Positions 7,536 to 17,050 are shown, numbered from the stretch's first letter. The stretch is DNA of 64,000 nt from DASYVD01 sp050693035 (GCA_050693035.1 JBOGWB010000061.1:20464-84463); one strand, 5' to 3'. Program-made: numbers and translations. Notes: generated by a model not told the origin, from the letters alone.

Positions 7536-8672
7536 GTGGCCAGGAGGTGGGTTCAACAGGCATTCGAGGACGTGGATTTCGTCCCGGTGCCCGGTGGCAG
7601 CGGTCACTACGTCGCGGCCGTCCAGAACAAGTCCGGCGAATTGGATGCACTCCGCAACGCTTCGGCGGAGACGTGGAGCCGGCTGACCCCGCTCGTCCAA
7701 ATCGTGGGCCCCAAAAAGCGGCCTGAAGCACACAAGCGAGACACGGTCGCCGGCTGGGTCAAGCGCATCTCCCAGGCGGTTGGTCATCGGCCATGTTTCC
7801 TAGACGTCCTCCGCCTTCGTCCAGGACATCCCACGACGACATCCGGGGGAGCCGAGCCGATTCTCAGCGTCATCCACGCGGCGGCTCGGAAACGCGGCAT
7901 GGTCTTCGTCCCGGTCCTGCCCATCGGCCGTTCCGACGGCAGAGATTACGTGCGCCTCGCCGGCGAGGCCGTGGCCTGCGATGGACGAGGCGCCGCGCTG
8001 CGGTATCCGATACGGCGCTTCGCGCTGGAACCAGGCGAGACCCACGCGACCGTGCTCGCCGAGGCCCTCAGGGACCTGGGGATCGACGTGACTCGTGCAG
8101 ACGCCCTCGTCGATCTCGGCTACCTCTCAGGGGACGAGGAGCTGCACCTCGAAGATGTGGACGAAGCCCTCAAGGAGGTGACTGCCGTCGGTCCGTGGCG
8201 CAGCCTCGTGCTGCTCGGCACCTCGATGCCATCCATGCTCGGAGGGACGGTCGGCGAGGGAACGATCGGCGAGCTGCCGCGCCGAGAGTGGGAGCTATGG
8301 TCCGCGCTTCAGCAGGATACCTCTAGGCGAATGCCAACCTACGGCGACTACGTCGTTCAGCATCCTGATCCGCCACGCGACGAGGATGGTGGTGGCCCCG
8401 GCATGCGAGCCAACATCCGTTACACAATTACGAGCACCACGCTCGTTGCTCGGGCGCGCGGGCCGCTAATCCAGGAGGGCCGGGAGCAGTACCGGGACCT
8501 CTGTCAGCAACTCGTCGCCAGACCGGAGTTCTCGGGCCCCGACTTCAGTTGGGGAGATTCAGTGATTGCTGCATGTGCCAGCGGGGAAAGCGAGCCCGGA
8601 TCGCAGAACCAGTGGCGAGGAGCAGGATCATCCCACCACTTCCGCGTTGTGACACAGGCGCTCAGCCGCTGA
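7536..8672 (+). CDS. Beta-family protein (T4 beta-protein-like)
   Basis: A 378-residue protein from GTG 7536 with GGGAGG nine bases upstream. It follows the pattern of the Beta_protein family (Pfam PF14350): an N-terminal strand with a Lys-rich turn and GELDALRN, then alternating strands such as FVPVLPIG and ALRYPIRRF, and a C-terminal signature of GDSVIAACAS followed by an SSHHFRVVTQAL-type end. The predicted fold is a barrel-like alpha/beta domain of unknown biochemical activity. Family members occur in phages and in bacterial islands, often beside sce7726-family nucleases, and the neighbour here is exactly that, convergent with an 11-base overlap. A role in phage defence or phage-host conflict is inference from context. 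Confidence 0.65.
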   Translation: MARRWVQQAFEDVDFVPVPGGSGHYVAAVQNKSGELDALRNASAETWSRLTPLVQIVGPKKRPEAHKRDTVAGWVKRISQAVGHRPCFLDVLRLRPGHPTTTSGGAEPILSVIHAAARKRGMVFVPVLPIGRSDGRDYVRLAGEAVACDGRGAALRYPIRRFALEPGETHATVLAEALRDLGIDVTRADALVDLGYLSGDEELHLEDVDEALKEVTAVGPWRSLVLLGTSMPSMLGGTVGEGTIGELPRREWELWSALQQDTSRRMPTYGDYVVQHPDPPRDEDGGGPGMRANIRYTITSTTLVARARGPLIQEGREQYRDLCQQLVARPEFSGPDFSWGDSVIAACASGESEPGSQNQWRGAGSSHHFRVVTQALSR

Positions 8673-9453
8673 CGTCAACAGTGCAGAACCGACGCGTGGG
8701 GATGCGAGCGAGACCGGGATCCCGCGCGAGAATGGCCCTGCGGACCACCTCTTTCAACCGATCGACGTCAACCAGGCTGATCAGGTGGCCCCACATCGAC
8801 GACCGACTGGCCTGAGCATCGGGTTCATGCCCGAGCGCGGCCAGAACCGCGCGAACCTCCTCTCGCCAGAGGAGCCGAACCAGCGTCTCGGGATCGACGC
8901 CGTGGTTGGGAGTCGCCGATCGCACGGAGCGGAAGGACGGCTGCCCCTCGTCCGTGACGATGGTCACGATACCCCACCACTCGGGCAGCATCTCCATCGC
9001 GGCAGCGACATGGCGTTCCGCTAGGACGATGGTGCACCGATCGAAAAGACGAGCGTAAGCGGTCGCCTGACGTGGGAGTCGCTTGAGGGTATCTCGCTCT
9101 GTCTTTATTTCGAAGGCCGACATGTGGCCGCCGACAACCACGACATCGGCTCTCTCATTCGAGCGCGGCACCCAGAATTCGTAGATGGTCTCGCTCGGAG
9201 TCTTGGCTGAGGCGACTATCTCAGCGCGCAGCCGGTCTCGGACGATCGCCTCAGTCGCCTCCACAGGCCGACCCAGCCTCGGAGGTGGGAGGGCCAGCCA
9301 TCGGAGTTCACGCACGTGAGTGAAGCTGTCGTGAGGTCCCGCGCATTCCTTGGCAAGGTCAGAGCAGGACGCCGCTCCGAACATACGTTCGAGTATGGGA
9401 GGGGCCACCGACACGCCGGCTAGTCGACCATAGGGGCGCCTCCGACACCACAT
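8662..9453 (-). CDS. sce7726-family PD-(D/E)xK-like protein
   Basis: A 263-residue protein if read from ATG 9453; GTG 9414, GTG 9408 or ATG 9384 are also possible and would remove 13 to 23 residues. The recognisable part starts near residue 66 (ATEAIVRDRL) and carries a restriction-nuclease-like core: Asp103 in ERADVVVVGG, Glu115-x-Lys117 in AFEIKTERDTL and Gln129 in RLPRQATAY, then FDRCTIVLAERH. This is the pattern of the sce7726 family, thought to be nucleases on sequence grounds. It converges on the beta-family gene with overlapping stops. The N-terminal ~60 residues are not recognised. A perfect SOS-like palindrome lies in the start region. Confidence 0.65.
   Translation of the reverse strand: MWCRRRPYGRLAGVSVAPPILERMFGAASCSDLAKECAGPHDSFTHVRELRWLALPPPRLGRPVEATEAIVRDRLRAEIVASAKTPSETIYEFWVPRSNERADVVVVGGHMSAFEIKTERDTLKRLPRQATAYARLFDRCTIVLAERHVAAAMEMLPEWWGIVTIVTDEGQPSFRSVRSATPNHGVDPETLVRLLWREEVRAVLAALGHEPDAQASRSSMWGHLISLVDVDRLKEVVRRAILARDPGLARIPTRRFCTVDVSG
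9378..9391. promoter_or_regulatory. SOS-box-like palindrome near sce7726-family start
   Basis: CGAACATACGTTCG matches the GAAC-N4-GTTC operator seen at lexA and recA in this window. It sits within the annotated 5' part of the sce7726-family gene and overlaps ATG 9384, one of its possible starts. If that ATG is the real start, LexA would cover the start region. One chance occurrence of this 8-base pattern in 64 kb is not unlikely. Confidence 0.3.
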
Positions 9454-9682
9454 CTTGAGGCGAAAAACCCTCCCGGGATGGACCCCCTGGGATCGCCCAA
9501 CCGATCGGCCGCCTTGATTGCTCCATCGATTCGAGGACGTGTCGCCGAGGCCAGTCGTGGGCCATCTCTGCCGTCTTCGGGAGGAAGCAAATAGGGCGGA
9601 ACATAGGGCGAGAATTACTCGGAGGAACAGACGTTCGAATCGCGAAGTCAGGGAAACCGCAGTTCAAGAGGGTTCTTCTTTG

Positions 9683-9755
<73 letters not shown>

Positions 9756-9779
9756 GTGGCTCCAAGTCTACCAAGGGCC

Positions 9780-10211
9780 CTACCGGCCCGTGGACCCGAA
9801 CCCTCCCCCGCCTCGGTCCGATCCGGGCAGCTCGGGAACCTCCACCGGTTCCACCTGGGCGAACGGGACCACTAGGAGCTGGGCGATGCGGTCTCCCCGG
9901 CGGATCTCCACGGCATCTTCCCGGTCCAGGTTCACCACGGCCACGATGATCTCCCCCCGATACCCGGCATCGATCAGGCCCGGCGCGTTGGCCAGCGTGA
10001 GCCCGCGCCCGGAGGCCAGCCCGGACCGGGGAAGGACCAGTCCGGCATGGCCCGGGGGGATGGCCACGGCCAGGCCCGTGGGGACCAGGGCCCGGTCCCC
10101 CGGTTTCACCGTGACGTCCTCGTTGGACCGCAGATCGAGCCCGGCGTCGCCTTCCTTCGCGTAGGAGGGAAGGTCGACGGCCCGGTCGAGCCGCTTGAAC
10201 TCGAGTCTCAC
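9780..10211 (-). CDS. dut: dUTP diphosphatase (dUTPase)
   Basis: A 143-residue trimeric dUTPase that hydrolyses dUTP to dUMP and pyrophosphate, keeping uracil out of DNA and feeding dTMP synthesis. All five motifs are present in order: AGLDLRS (I), PRSGLA (II), GLIDAGYRGEI with the catalytic Asp (III), RGDRIAQLLV (IV) and the flexible C-terminal GGGGFGSTG (V). Length is normal. It reads away from the gene at 10315 across a 103-base spacer and lies just upstream of the tRNA-Gly on the same strand. Confidence 0.96.
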   Translation of the reverse strand: MRLEFKRLDRAVDLPSYAKEGDAGLDLRSNEDVTVKPGDRALVPTGLAVAIPPGHAGLVLPRSGLASGRGLTLANAPGLIDAGYRGEIIVAVVNLDREDAVEIRRGDRIAQLLVVPFAQVEPVEVPELPGSDRGGGGFGSTGR

Positions 10212-10314
10212 ACCGCGGGAAGCCTACCGGTCGGGACCACCATCAATCCACGCCGAGAGGAAAACTCGCCCGGCTTTGACCGTCCGCCGGGCGCCCCATA
10301 TCCTGCCACGGCCG

Positions 10315-11286
10315 ATGACCGCTCAGACCTGCACCCGATGCGGGGCTGCCCTGCGTGGCGGGGTGTGCCCGAACGGCCACCCGCAGAGGGTGGCTCGGCG
10401 ACGACGTCGGGGCCGGCGATGGGGCCGGGCTCTGTCCCTGGCCATCCTGGTCATCCTGGTCGCGGGGTCCGTGTACGGGGCATTCGCCTGGTACCCGCGG
10501 CAAGTCGCCGGGCAAGCCGTCGGCCCGACATCGCGGGCGTTCTCCGACGGTCTCGAGGCGTTCCAGGGGATGCTGGCCGGCTACCCCGTCCGGCCCCGGC
10601 GCGGGGCCATCGAGGCCGGAGCAGAGGCCATCCTGGAGCGCGCCGATCCCACGCGACAGGCACTGGGGGCGGGCCAGGGCGAGCTCGTGGAGCACCGGCT
10701 CCCCTCCCTTCCGGTCATCGGGACCCGCCCGCCCCTCTCGATCGCCGCGGGCGTCCAGGACGAGATGGCCTTCTTCTACACGGGGGCGCTCGAAGTGGTG
10801 GCCGATCTCGAGGGGATAGCCCGATACCTCACCCAGATCGATCCGACGCTTCCGAAGCTCGACAACCTGAGGGAGGAGCTCGGGAACCCGAGGACGCCGG
10901 GAGAGATCGCCCGTGCCGCCGCGGGGGCCCGAGCGGTGGCCCGCCAGCTGATCGCCGACCTCAGGGCCGTCACGCCACCGGAGGAGGTGGGCCCCATCCA
11001 CGCCGCTCTGCTCGCAACGGCCCAGGCCATTCGCCGGGACCTCGATGACATCGACCGCATCAGCAGGCAGGGCCGCTCTCCGGTGCTCCGGGCGCTCATC
11101 GAGGACGTGGAGAGCCGGATCGGGTCATACCGCGACACCTTCACGACCGCCCCCGGGGAGACCATGGACGCGGCATTGGAACCTGCCATCGCCGCGGTGA
11201 ACCGGTCCGTCCGGCGGATCGTCCAGAACCTCACCGTGCTCCGGGAGGAATACGGGGTCACGGGCCTCACCGTGCCCCGAGGCTAG
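10315..11286 (+). CDS. Zinc-ribbon, single-TM protein of unknown function
   Basis: A 323-residue protein from ATG 10315; the upstream in-frame extension overlaps dut and is unlikely. Residues 4-20 are a short zinc-ribbon-like motif (CTRCGAALRGGVCPNGH). An Arg-rich stretch and one membrane helix (ALSLAILVILVAGSVYGAFAW) follow. The remaining ~270 residues are predicted outside the membrane and mostly helical with low complexity. I recognise no enzyme motif. It is followed after 10 bases by the transporter gene on the same strand, so the two may be co-transcribed. Confidence 0.7.
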   Translation: MTAQTCTRCGAALRGGVCPNGHPQRVARRRRRGRRWGRALSLAILVILVAGSVYGAFAWYPRQVAGQAVGPTSRAFSDGLEAFQGMLAGYPVRPRRGAIEAGAEAILERADPTRQALGAGQGELVEHRLPSLPVIGTRPPLSIAAGVQDEMAFFYTGALEVVADLEGIARYLTQIDPTLPKLDNLREELGNPRTPGEIARAAAGARAVARQLIADLRAVTPPEEVGPIHAALLATAQAIRRDLDDIDRISRQGRSPVLRALIEDVESRIGSYRDTFTTAPGETMDAALEPAIAAVNRSVRRIVQNLTVLREEYGVTGLTVPRG

Positions 11287-11296
11287 ACTGCTTCTC

Positions 11297-12523
11297 GTGC
11301 GCGAGCCCGGCTTCAGGGCGAGAGTGTTTGGTGACGCGTCGGGCGCCGTGGCCGATCTGGGGCTCCTGATCCCAATCGCCGCGGCACTCATCGTCGAGAA
11401 CGGTCTCGATGCAGGGACCGTGTTGGTGGGAGCGGGCGCGCTCTACGTCGGGGCCGGAATGTACTTCAAGGTTCCGGTGCCGGTGCAACCGATCAAAGCG
11501 GCGGCGGCCATCGCCATCGCCAGGGACCTGCCTCCGGCAACGATCGGGGCGGCCGGGCTCCTGTTGGGGTTCATCCTGGTGACCCTGTCGGCAACCGGTG
11601 CGGCGCGGTTCCTCGTTCGCGTGTTCACGAGGCCCATCGTCCGGGGCCTGCAGCTGGGGGTGGGGCTGCTCCTCCTCGAGAGCGCCTTGCGCCTTCCCAG
11701 GCCGCCCGTCGGGCCCGCGACCTGGACGGCCGTAGCCCTCACCGTCCTTCTCCTCGTCATGGCCGCCCGCAACCGGCGCTGGCCGCTGGCGCTAGGGATC
11801 GTCGCCGGCGGCGTCCTGTGGTCTGTCCTCAGCGGCCCGTATGCCGTGTCGCTGGAGCCGGAGCTGTGGCGTCCCACCTTCCTCACCGAGGTCTTCCACC
11901 CGGCCGTGCTCCTGTCGGCCCTGACGCTCCTCGTCATCCCGCAGATACCGCTCACATTCGGCAATGCCGTCGTGGCCCTCACCGACCTGGAGCATCGGTA
12001 CTTCGGAGATCAAGCCCGGCGGGTGAGCCCCACCAGTGTCAGCCTGTCGTGCGGACTGGCCAACGTCGTGGTGGGAAGCCTCGGCGGGATGCCCCTGTGC
12101 CACGGTTCGGGGGGGCTGACCGCTCATTACCGTTCCGGCGCACGAACCTACCGAATGAACCTGCTGATCGGGCTTCCCCTCTTGGTCTTGGGGCTGGGTT
12201 TCGGCGCCACGGCGTTCTCCGCTCTGGGGCTCATCCCGGTGGTCGTGCTGGCAGGGCTCCTCGCGTTCACCGGCGTCATGCACTCCCTGCTCGTCGCCGA
12301 TCTGCGCGGATACGACCTCGCCGTCGCTCTCGGGATGGGAGCGGTCGGTCTCTGGACCTCGAACCTGGCCGTCTCGTTGGGACTCGGCCTAATGCTCGTG
12401 TGGCTGCCTTCCGTGGTGCAAGAGATGCGCCGACGGCGGAAGCGGGTGCGGCGGAGTGACGGTGGGGTCGGCCGAGTTGCGTCTGCGAAACTGAATCAGA
12501 CCTCGGATCGGCAGAGGCCCTAG
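11297..12523 (+). CDS. MOT1-type molybdate/sulfate transporter
   Basis: A 408-residue integral membrane protein from GTG 11297, with about ten to twelve hydrophobic segments. The family signature is at the N-terminus: GAVADLGLLIPIAAALI, YVGAGMYFKVPVPVQPIKA, and later GLANVVVGSLGGMPLCHGSGGL, which correspond to the paired conserved motifs of the MOT1 (MFS_MOT1, SulP-related) family. Eukaryotic MOT1 proteins are high-affinity molybdate importers; bacterial members are usually annotated as sulfate/molybdate permeases. The substrate is inferred from family only. No molybdopterin or Mod genes lie nearby. The C-terminus is basic and cytoplasmic. Confidence 0.82.
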   Translation: MREPGFRARVFGDASGAVADLGLLIPIAAALIVENGLDAGTVLVGAGALYVGAGMYFKVPVPVQPIKAAAAIAIARDLPPATIGAAGLLLGFILVTLSATGAARFLVRVFTRPIVRGLQLGVGLLLLESALRLPRPPVGPATWTAVALTVLLLVMAARNRRWPLALGIVAGGVLWSVLSGPYAVSLEPELWRPTFLTEVFHPAVLLSALTLLVIPQIPLTFGNAVVALTDLEHRYFGDQARRVSPTSVSLSCGLANVVVGSLGGMPLCHGSGGLTAHYRSGARTYRMNLLIGLPLLVLGLGFGATAFSALGLIPVVVLAGLLAFTGVMHSLLVADLRGYDLAVALGMGAVGLWTSNLAVSLGLGLMLVWLPSVVQEMRRRRKRVRRSDGGVGRVASAKLNQTSDRQRP

Positions 12524-12628
12524 CCTCAGCCCGCAGGGGCCCAGCCAAGACCCTGGGTCCTGCTGGTTCTTCCCTCGCACACGAGCGCTCTAATGCGCGA
12601 GGCCGAATCCGGAACCTCACAGGGTGTG

Positions 12629-14071
12629 TCAGTTACTCCTTCCAGCGGCTCCTGCTTCTACCCAGGCTGTGGAAATCGCCAGCTCTGGAACAGCCGCTCT
12701 GAGTTTCTTCAAGCAGACGGTCTTCTTTGGGCCGTCTCCGCACCTGCGAAGCGAAAGTATGAGAGCCCTCCTCAGATGAGCGTCCCCGATCGTCAGGGCA
12801 AGCTCCGTCGCGTGGACGGGTCTCCAGCCTGGACCTCGTGCTCTCGCCTCCACACCCCAAGACCGACGGGGAACATATTGAGAAACGTCCCCTCCTAGGG
12901 ACGTTTGCTCAACCTCGGCGGCCTCGACTTCACCGAGCCGTCCGCTGGAAAGGGCTCGCAGAAGGTGGAGCTGTTGAGCTGCGGAACGATCGTCGCAGGG
13001 CAAAGATGCCTGTCCTACAATCCACGCAGCATCGATGCGACGGGCAGCCAACAACCGCCCAAGGTAGGAACCGCACTCGCGGGGAGCGATCGTCAAGATG
13101 TCGGGTCGAGATTGAAGAAGCGGGAAGGCAAACGGGTCGTCTCTCGCTCCCAGAACCTTGAGGCAAAACCGAACTCGTCTCGGGCTTGGCTCCTGCTCAC
13201 CAAACCCCGACTCCAGCAGCGCTTTGACATGGCGGATGCCGTCTCCTGCCTGGAGAGCCTCGCTGACACGACCGAGTGCAGGGTCCAGTAGAAAGTGCTC
13301 CGCCGGTAATGCGCCTTCGATAAGGTGAGTCTTCTCCTCGTTTAGCTGAAGACCGAGATTCGACACCTCCATCCCGATCACGCCACGGATAGCTTCCCAG
13401 TCATAATCTCCGGAGAGATAGATCCGCACGTCGTCGGTGTAACGATCGAATGAGTGCCCCCATCCCCGCAGAGCGTGGTCCACAGAGACGAGAGCAGCGT
13501 TGCCCAGGATTCCAGACCCTTCCAGTCCGATAGGCAACCCCCGAACCCCCACATCTCCCGCATGGTCTGGAGCCATCCCAATAGGTCGGTGATCGCCCCA
13601 CGATCGCACCCGACCCTTAGAAGCGCCCGAGAAAGGGCTTCGGAAGTAAGCGATGGATAATATTCTCGGATGTCCACGGTTCCGAGGGCCGCGAAGGAAG
13701 GGTCAGAGAGAATCTGCTTGGCTCGATCTCGTCGAACCCGGTTCGCGTAAGCTGTGGCCCTACAGGACCAACCTGGAGGCCATCGGACCAGCCGATAGGA
13801 TAAGTTTTCCGGGCCCCATCTCCGCTTCGACAGAGGCAGCGACCCTCCCAACAAGCCATCGATATCCGATCTCATCAATTGGTTCCGGCACGACCATCCG
13901 TCTCAGGCTGGGAGAGCTCTCTTTAGGCAACGGGAACGTGTGGCACGGAGCAGGCAGTGGTTGCTTGAGTCTCCTCAAAGCCGAAAGGGCGGCACGCTCG
14001 TCGAAGGCTGCATAGTCAGCCCAACCGACGACGTCGGGAACGGTCCCGCTCCCTTGTCCAGGGCCGCCCAG
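12629..14071 (-). pseudogene. Reverse transcriptase with helical C-terminal domain, two frameshifts
   Basis: A stand-alone reverse transcriptase is spread over two frames. The outer parts (about 14086-13815 and 13545-12629) share one frame and the middle (about 13815-13545) is in another, so two single-base changes compensate. Joined in order the motifs are: VVPEPIDEIGYRWLVG, ENLSYRLVRWPPGW, DIREYYPSL (catalytic Asp), GLPIGLEGSGILGN, RYTDD (catalytic Asp pair; YTDD rather than the common YADD) and LGLQLNEEKTHLI. Roughly 190 further residues are helical and unassigned, as in many defence-related (DRT/Abi-type) enzymes. No maturase or endonuclease domain and no group II intron were seen. No ATG, GTG or TTG starts the full N-terminus; CTG 14071 is a placeholder. 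The shifts lie in or beside G runs, so assembly error is possible. Confidence 0.75.
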
Positions 14072-14168
14072 CGTGGAGAGTCTTGACTATCTCAGAGACG
14101 GCGCGTCCTGAGCCTTCCTTCCCCGTTCTAAACGCGATTCCTGAGAAGACGCCTTCCTATCTCTTTCC

Positions 14169-16937
14169 CTACGAGCAGCCGCTGGTCGATCCGCAGGAGG
14201 AGCACACGTAGCACGATCCCGCGGGCTGCATCTTGGAACCGCACGAGTAGCACAGCGGGGCGTCGATTGCCTTCAGCTCGGGACGCTCTTTGGACGCCTC
14301 CCCCGCGGGCGCCACCGACGACGACGGCATGGACGGACCCACGCCCGCGACCGGCTCCCCACCGGTTGCGGGCGTGCTCGCGGCAGCGGCGCCTCCACTC
14401 GTACCGTTCGCCGCCTTGCGCTCGCCCACGGACTGGATCCCCAGTGCCGCTCGCTTCTCCGCGGGCAGATACTCCAGAGCCAGCCGGCGGAAGATGTAGT
14501 CCACGAGCGAGGCGGCGAACCGGATCTCCGGGTCGGCGGTGATCCCGGAGGGCTCGAAGCGCATGTTGACGAACTTCTGCACGTACGCCTCGAGCGGAAC
14601 GCCGTACTGGAGTCCCAGCGACACGCTGATGGCGAAGGCGTCCATCACCCCGGAGAGCGTGGAGCCCTGCTTGGCGACCTTCAGGAAGATCTCGCCGATC
14701 CCGTCGTCGGGGTACTCGCCGGCGATGATGTAGCCCTCGGCGTCGCCGACCCCGAACGAGATGGTCTTGGACGGACGCGTGGCCGGCAGCCGGCGCCGAA
14801 CGGGGCCGCCCTCAGGAGCTGCCGCCGCTGCCTGCTTCACCTTGCTGTCGGCCGACAGCGGCTGGGCGACCTTGCTGGCGTTCCGGTAGATGGCCACGGC
14901 CTTCAGGCCGAGCTGCCATCCCTCCACGAGCAGCTGCTCAACCTCTTCCACGGTCACGTCCTCGGGCATGTTGACGGTCTTGGAGATTGCCCCGGAGATG
15001 AACGGCTGCACCGCGGCCATCATCTTCACGTGGCCCATGTAGTGGATGGCCTGCTCGCCCATGGACGTGTCGAACACCGAGTAGTGCTCCTCCTTGAGGT
15101 GCGGCGCCGCGGCCACGGAGTTGTGCTCGGCGATGTAGTCCACCACGTCTCGGACCTGCTCGTCGGTGTGCCCGAGCCGGCGAAGGGCCCGGGGCACCGT
15201 CTGGTTGACGATCTGCATCGTGCCCCCGCCGACCAGCTTCTTCGTCTTCACCAGGGCCAGGTCGGGCTCGATGCCGGTGGTGTCGCAATCCATCATCAGC
15301 CCGATGGTCCCGGTGGGTGCGATCACCGACGCCTGGGCGTTCCGGTAGCCGTGCTGCTCGCCGAAGGCGATGGCGTGGTCCCAGGCATTCCTGGCCGCGG
15401 ACAGCAAGCCCTCCGGCACCAGCTCGGCGTCGATCTCGTCGGTCGCGGCCCGGTGCTTGCGCATCACCCGGAGCATGGGGTCCCGGTTCGGCGCGTAGCC
15501 GGCGAAGGGACCCATCTTCTCGGCCACCCGTGCCGACGTGGCGTAAGCGTGCCCGGTCATGAGGGCGGTGATGGCGCCGGCCCAGGCCCGACCGCCGTCG
15601 GAGTCGTACGGCAGACCTCGGGCCATCAGCAGAGCGCCGAGGTTCGCGTATCCCAGGCCGAGCTGCCGGAACGCCTTGGCGTTCCGCTCGATCTTCTCCG
15701 TGGGGTAGCTCGAGTTGCCCACGATGATCTCCTGGGCGGTGAACACGACCTCCACGGCGTGACGGAACGCGGGGATGTCGAAGTTGCCGTCCGCGTCGAT
15801 GAACTTGAGCAGGTTCAGGCTGGCCAGGTTGCACGCCGAGTTGTCCAGGTGCATGTATTCGGAGCACGGGTTGCTCGCGTTGATGCGCCCGGATGCCGGG
15901 CACGTGTGCCAGTCATTGATGATGGTGTCGTACTGCATGCCCGGGTCGGCGCACTCCCAGGCGGCCTGGGCCATCTGACGCATGAGGTCCCGGGCCCGCA
16001 GCGTCTTCAGGGTCTCGTCGCCGGCGATCGCCTTCAGCTTCCAGTCGCGATCGTCCAGGTACGCCTGCATGAACTCGTCGGTCACCCGGACGGAGTTGTT
16101 GGCGTTCTGGTACTGGGTCGAGTGTGAGTCCTTGCCGTCGAGGTCCATGTCGAAGCCGGCGTCCCGGAGGACCCGGGCCTTCCGCTCCTCCACGGCCTTG
16201 CACCAGATGAAGCCCTCCACGTCCGGATGATCCACGTTGAGGACGACCATCTTCGCCGCCCGGCGGGTCTTGCCCCCGGACTTGATCGTCCCGGCCGAAG
16301 CGTCGGCCCCGCGCATGAAGGACACCGGCCCGGAAGCCAGACCACCCGCGGACAGCCGCTCCTTCGACGAGCGGATCGGGGACAGGTTGATCCCCGAACC
16401 CGACCCACCCTTGAAGATGGTCCCTTCCTCCACGTACCAGTTGAGGATGGAGCTCATCGTGTCGTCGATGGCGAGGATGAAGCACGCCGAGCACTGCGGG
16501 TGGGCCTCGACCCCGACGTTGAACCACACCGGAGAGTTGAACGCGGCCTTCTGGGTCACCAGCAGATGGGCGAGCTCGGAGGCGAACACGTCGGCGTCGC
16601 CCTCCACGGCGAAGTACCCACCTTTCAGGCCCCAGCCCTTGATGGTGTCGACGACCCGGCCGATCATCTGCCGGACCGAGGACTCCCGCTGGGGAGTGCC
16701 GAGGGGGCCACGGAAGTACTTCTGGGCGACGATGTTCGTGGCGTTCTGCGACCAGGACTTCGGAAACTCCACCCCGCGCTGCTCGAAGGCGTTGCCGCCC
16801 TCCTTGTAGTTCGGGATGACCGCGTCGCGGGTCTCCCATTCGACCTCGTCGAAGGGATGCACACCCTCCTTCGTGAAATACCGACGGAAGGTCAGCCCCT
16901 GACCCTGGGTCCCGATGTCGCCTTCCTTCGTCGCCAC
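14169..16937 (-). CDS. nrdJ: Class II (B12-dependent) ribonucleoside-diphosphate reductase
   Basis: A 922-residue adenosylcobalamin-dependent ribonucleotide reductase that makes dNDPs with or without oxygen. I place the start at GTG 16937, preceded by GGGGGGAAGGG; ATG 16958 is the alternative. Visible family features are FNSPVWFNVG, CSACFILAIDD, GGSGSGINLSPIRSS, the radical-site region ASNPCSEYMHLDNSACNLAS, and PTGTIGLMMDCDTTG. The C-terminus has two CxxC pairs (CYSCGSKM and CYVCSSCGS) ending in a CS tail; these are typical of NrdJ and serve reduction of the active-site disulfide. The preceding gene is nrdR, with NrdR boxes in between. Long frames on the opposite strand are shadows. Confidence 0.96.
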   Translation of the reverse strand: MATKEGDIGTQGQGLTFRRYFTKEGVHPFDEVEWETRDAVIPNYKEGGNAFEQRGVEFPKSWSQNATNIVAQKYFRGPLGTPQRESSVRQMIGRVVDTIKGWGLKGGYFAVEGDADVFASELAHLLVTQKAAFNSPVWFNVGVEAHPQCSACFILAIDDTMSSILNWYVEEGTIFKGGSGSGINLSPIRSSKERLSAGGLASGPVSFMRGADASAGTIKSGGKTRRAAKMVVLNVDHPDVEGFIWCKAVEERKARVLRDAGFDMDLDGKDSHSTQYQNANNSVRVTDEFMQAYLDDRDWKLKAIAGDETLKTLRARDLMRQMAQAAWECADPGMQYDTIINDWHTCPASGRINASNPCSEYMHLDNSACNLASLNLLKFIDADGNFDIPAFRHAVEVVFTAQEIIVGNSSYPTEKIERNAKAFRQLGLGYANLGALLMARGLPYDSDGGRAWAGAITALMTGHAYATSARVAEKMGPFAGYAPNRDPMLRVMRKHRAATDEIDAELVPEGLLSAARNAWDHAIAFGEQHGYRNAQASVIAPTGTIGLMMDCDTTGIEPDLALVKTKKLVGGGTMQIVNQTVPRALRRLGHTDEQVRDVVDYIAEHNSVAAAPHLKEEHYSVFDTSMGEQAIHYMGHVKMMAAVQPFISGAISKTVNMPEDVTVEEVEQLLVEGWQLGLKAVAIYRNASKVAQPLSADSKVKQAAAAAPEGGPVRRRLPATRPSKTISFGVGDAEGYIIAGEYPDDGIGEIFLKVAKQGSTLSGVMDAFAISVSLGLQYGVPLEAYVQKFVNMRFEPSGITADPEIRFAASLVDYIFRRLALEYLPAEKRAALGIQSVGERKAANGTSGGAAAASTPATGGEPVAGVGPSMPSSSVAPAGEASKERPELKAIDAPLCYSCGSKMQPAGSCYVCSSCGSTSGCS

Positions 16938-17050
16938 GGCGCCCTTCCCCCCTTCCATCCGGCCGTCCGGCCCCGGGGAAGCGGAGCCGAACGGAGGAAA
17001 TGACAGTGGTGTGATTCTACGCCCGTCGTCCGAACCTGGCAACCATGATA

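Noticed and set aside
13978..14086. Non-coding RNA partner (retron-like) for the reverse transcriptase
   Set aside because: The frame upstream of 13978 still reads as RT protein, and no inverted repeats typical of msr/msd were seen.
15030..16127. 365-codon frame opposite nrdJ
   Set aside because: Shadow of nrdJ with no recognisable features.
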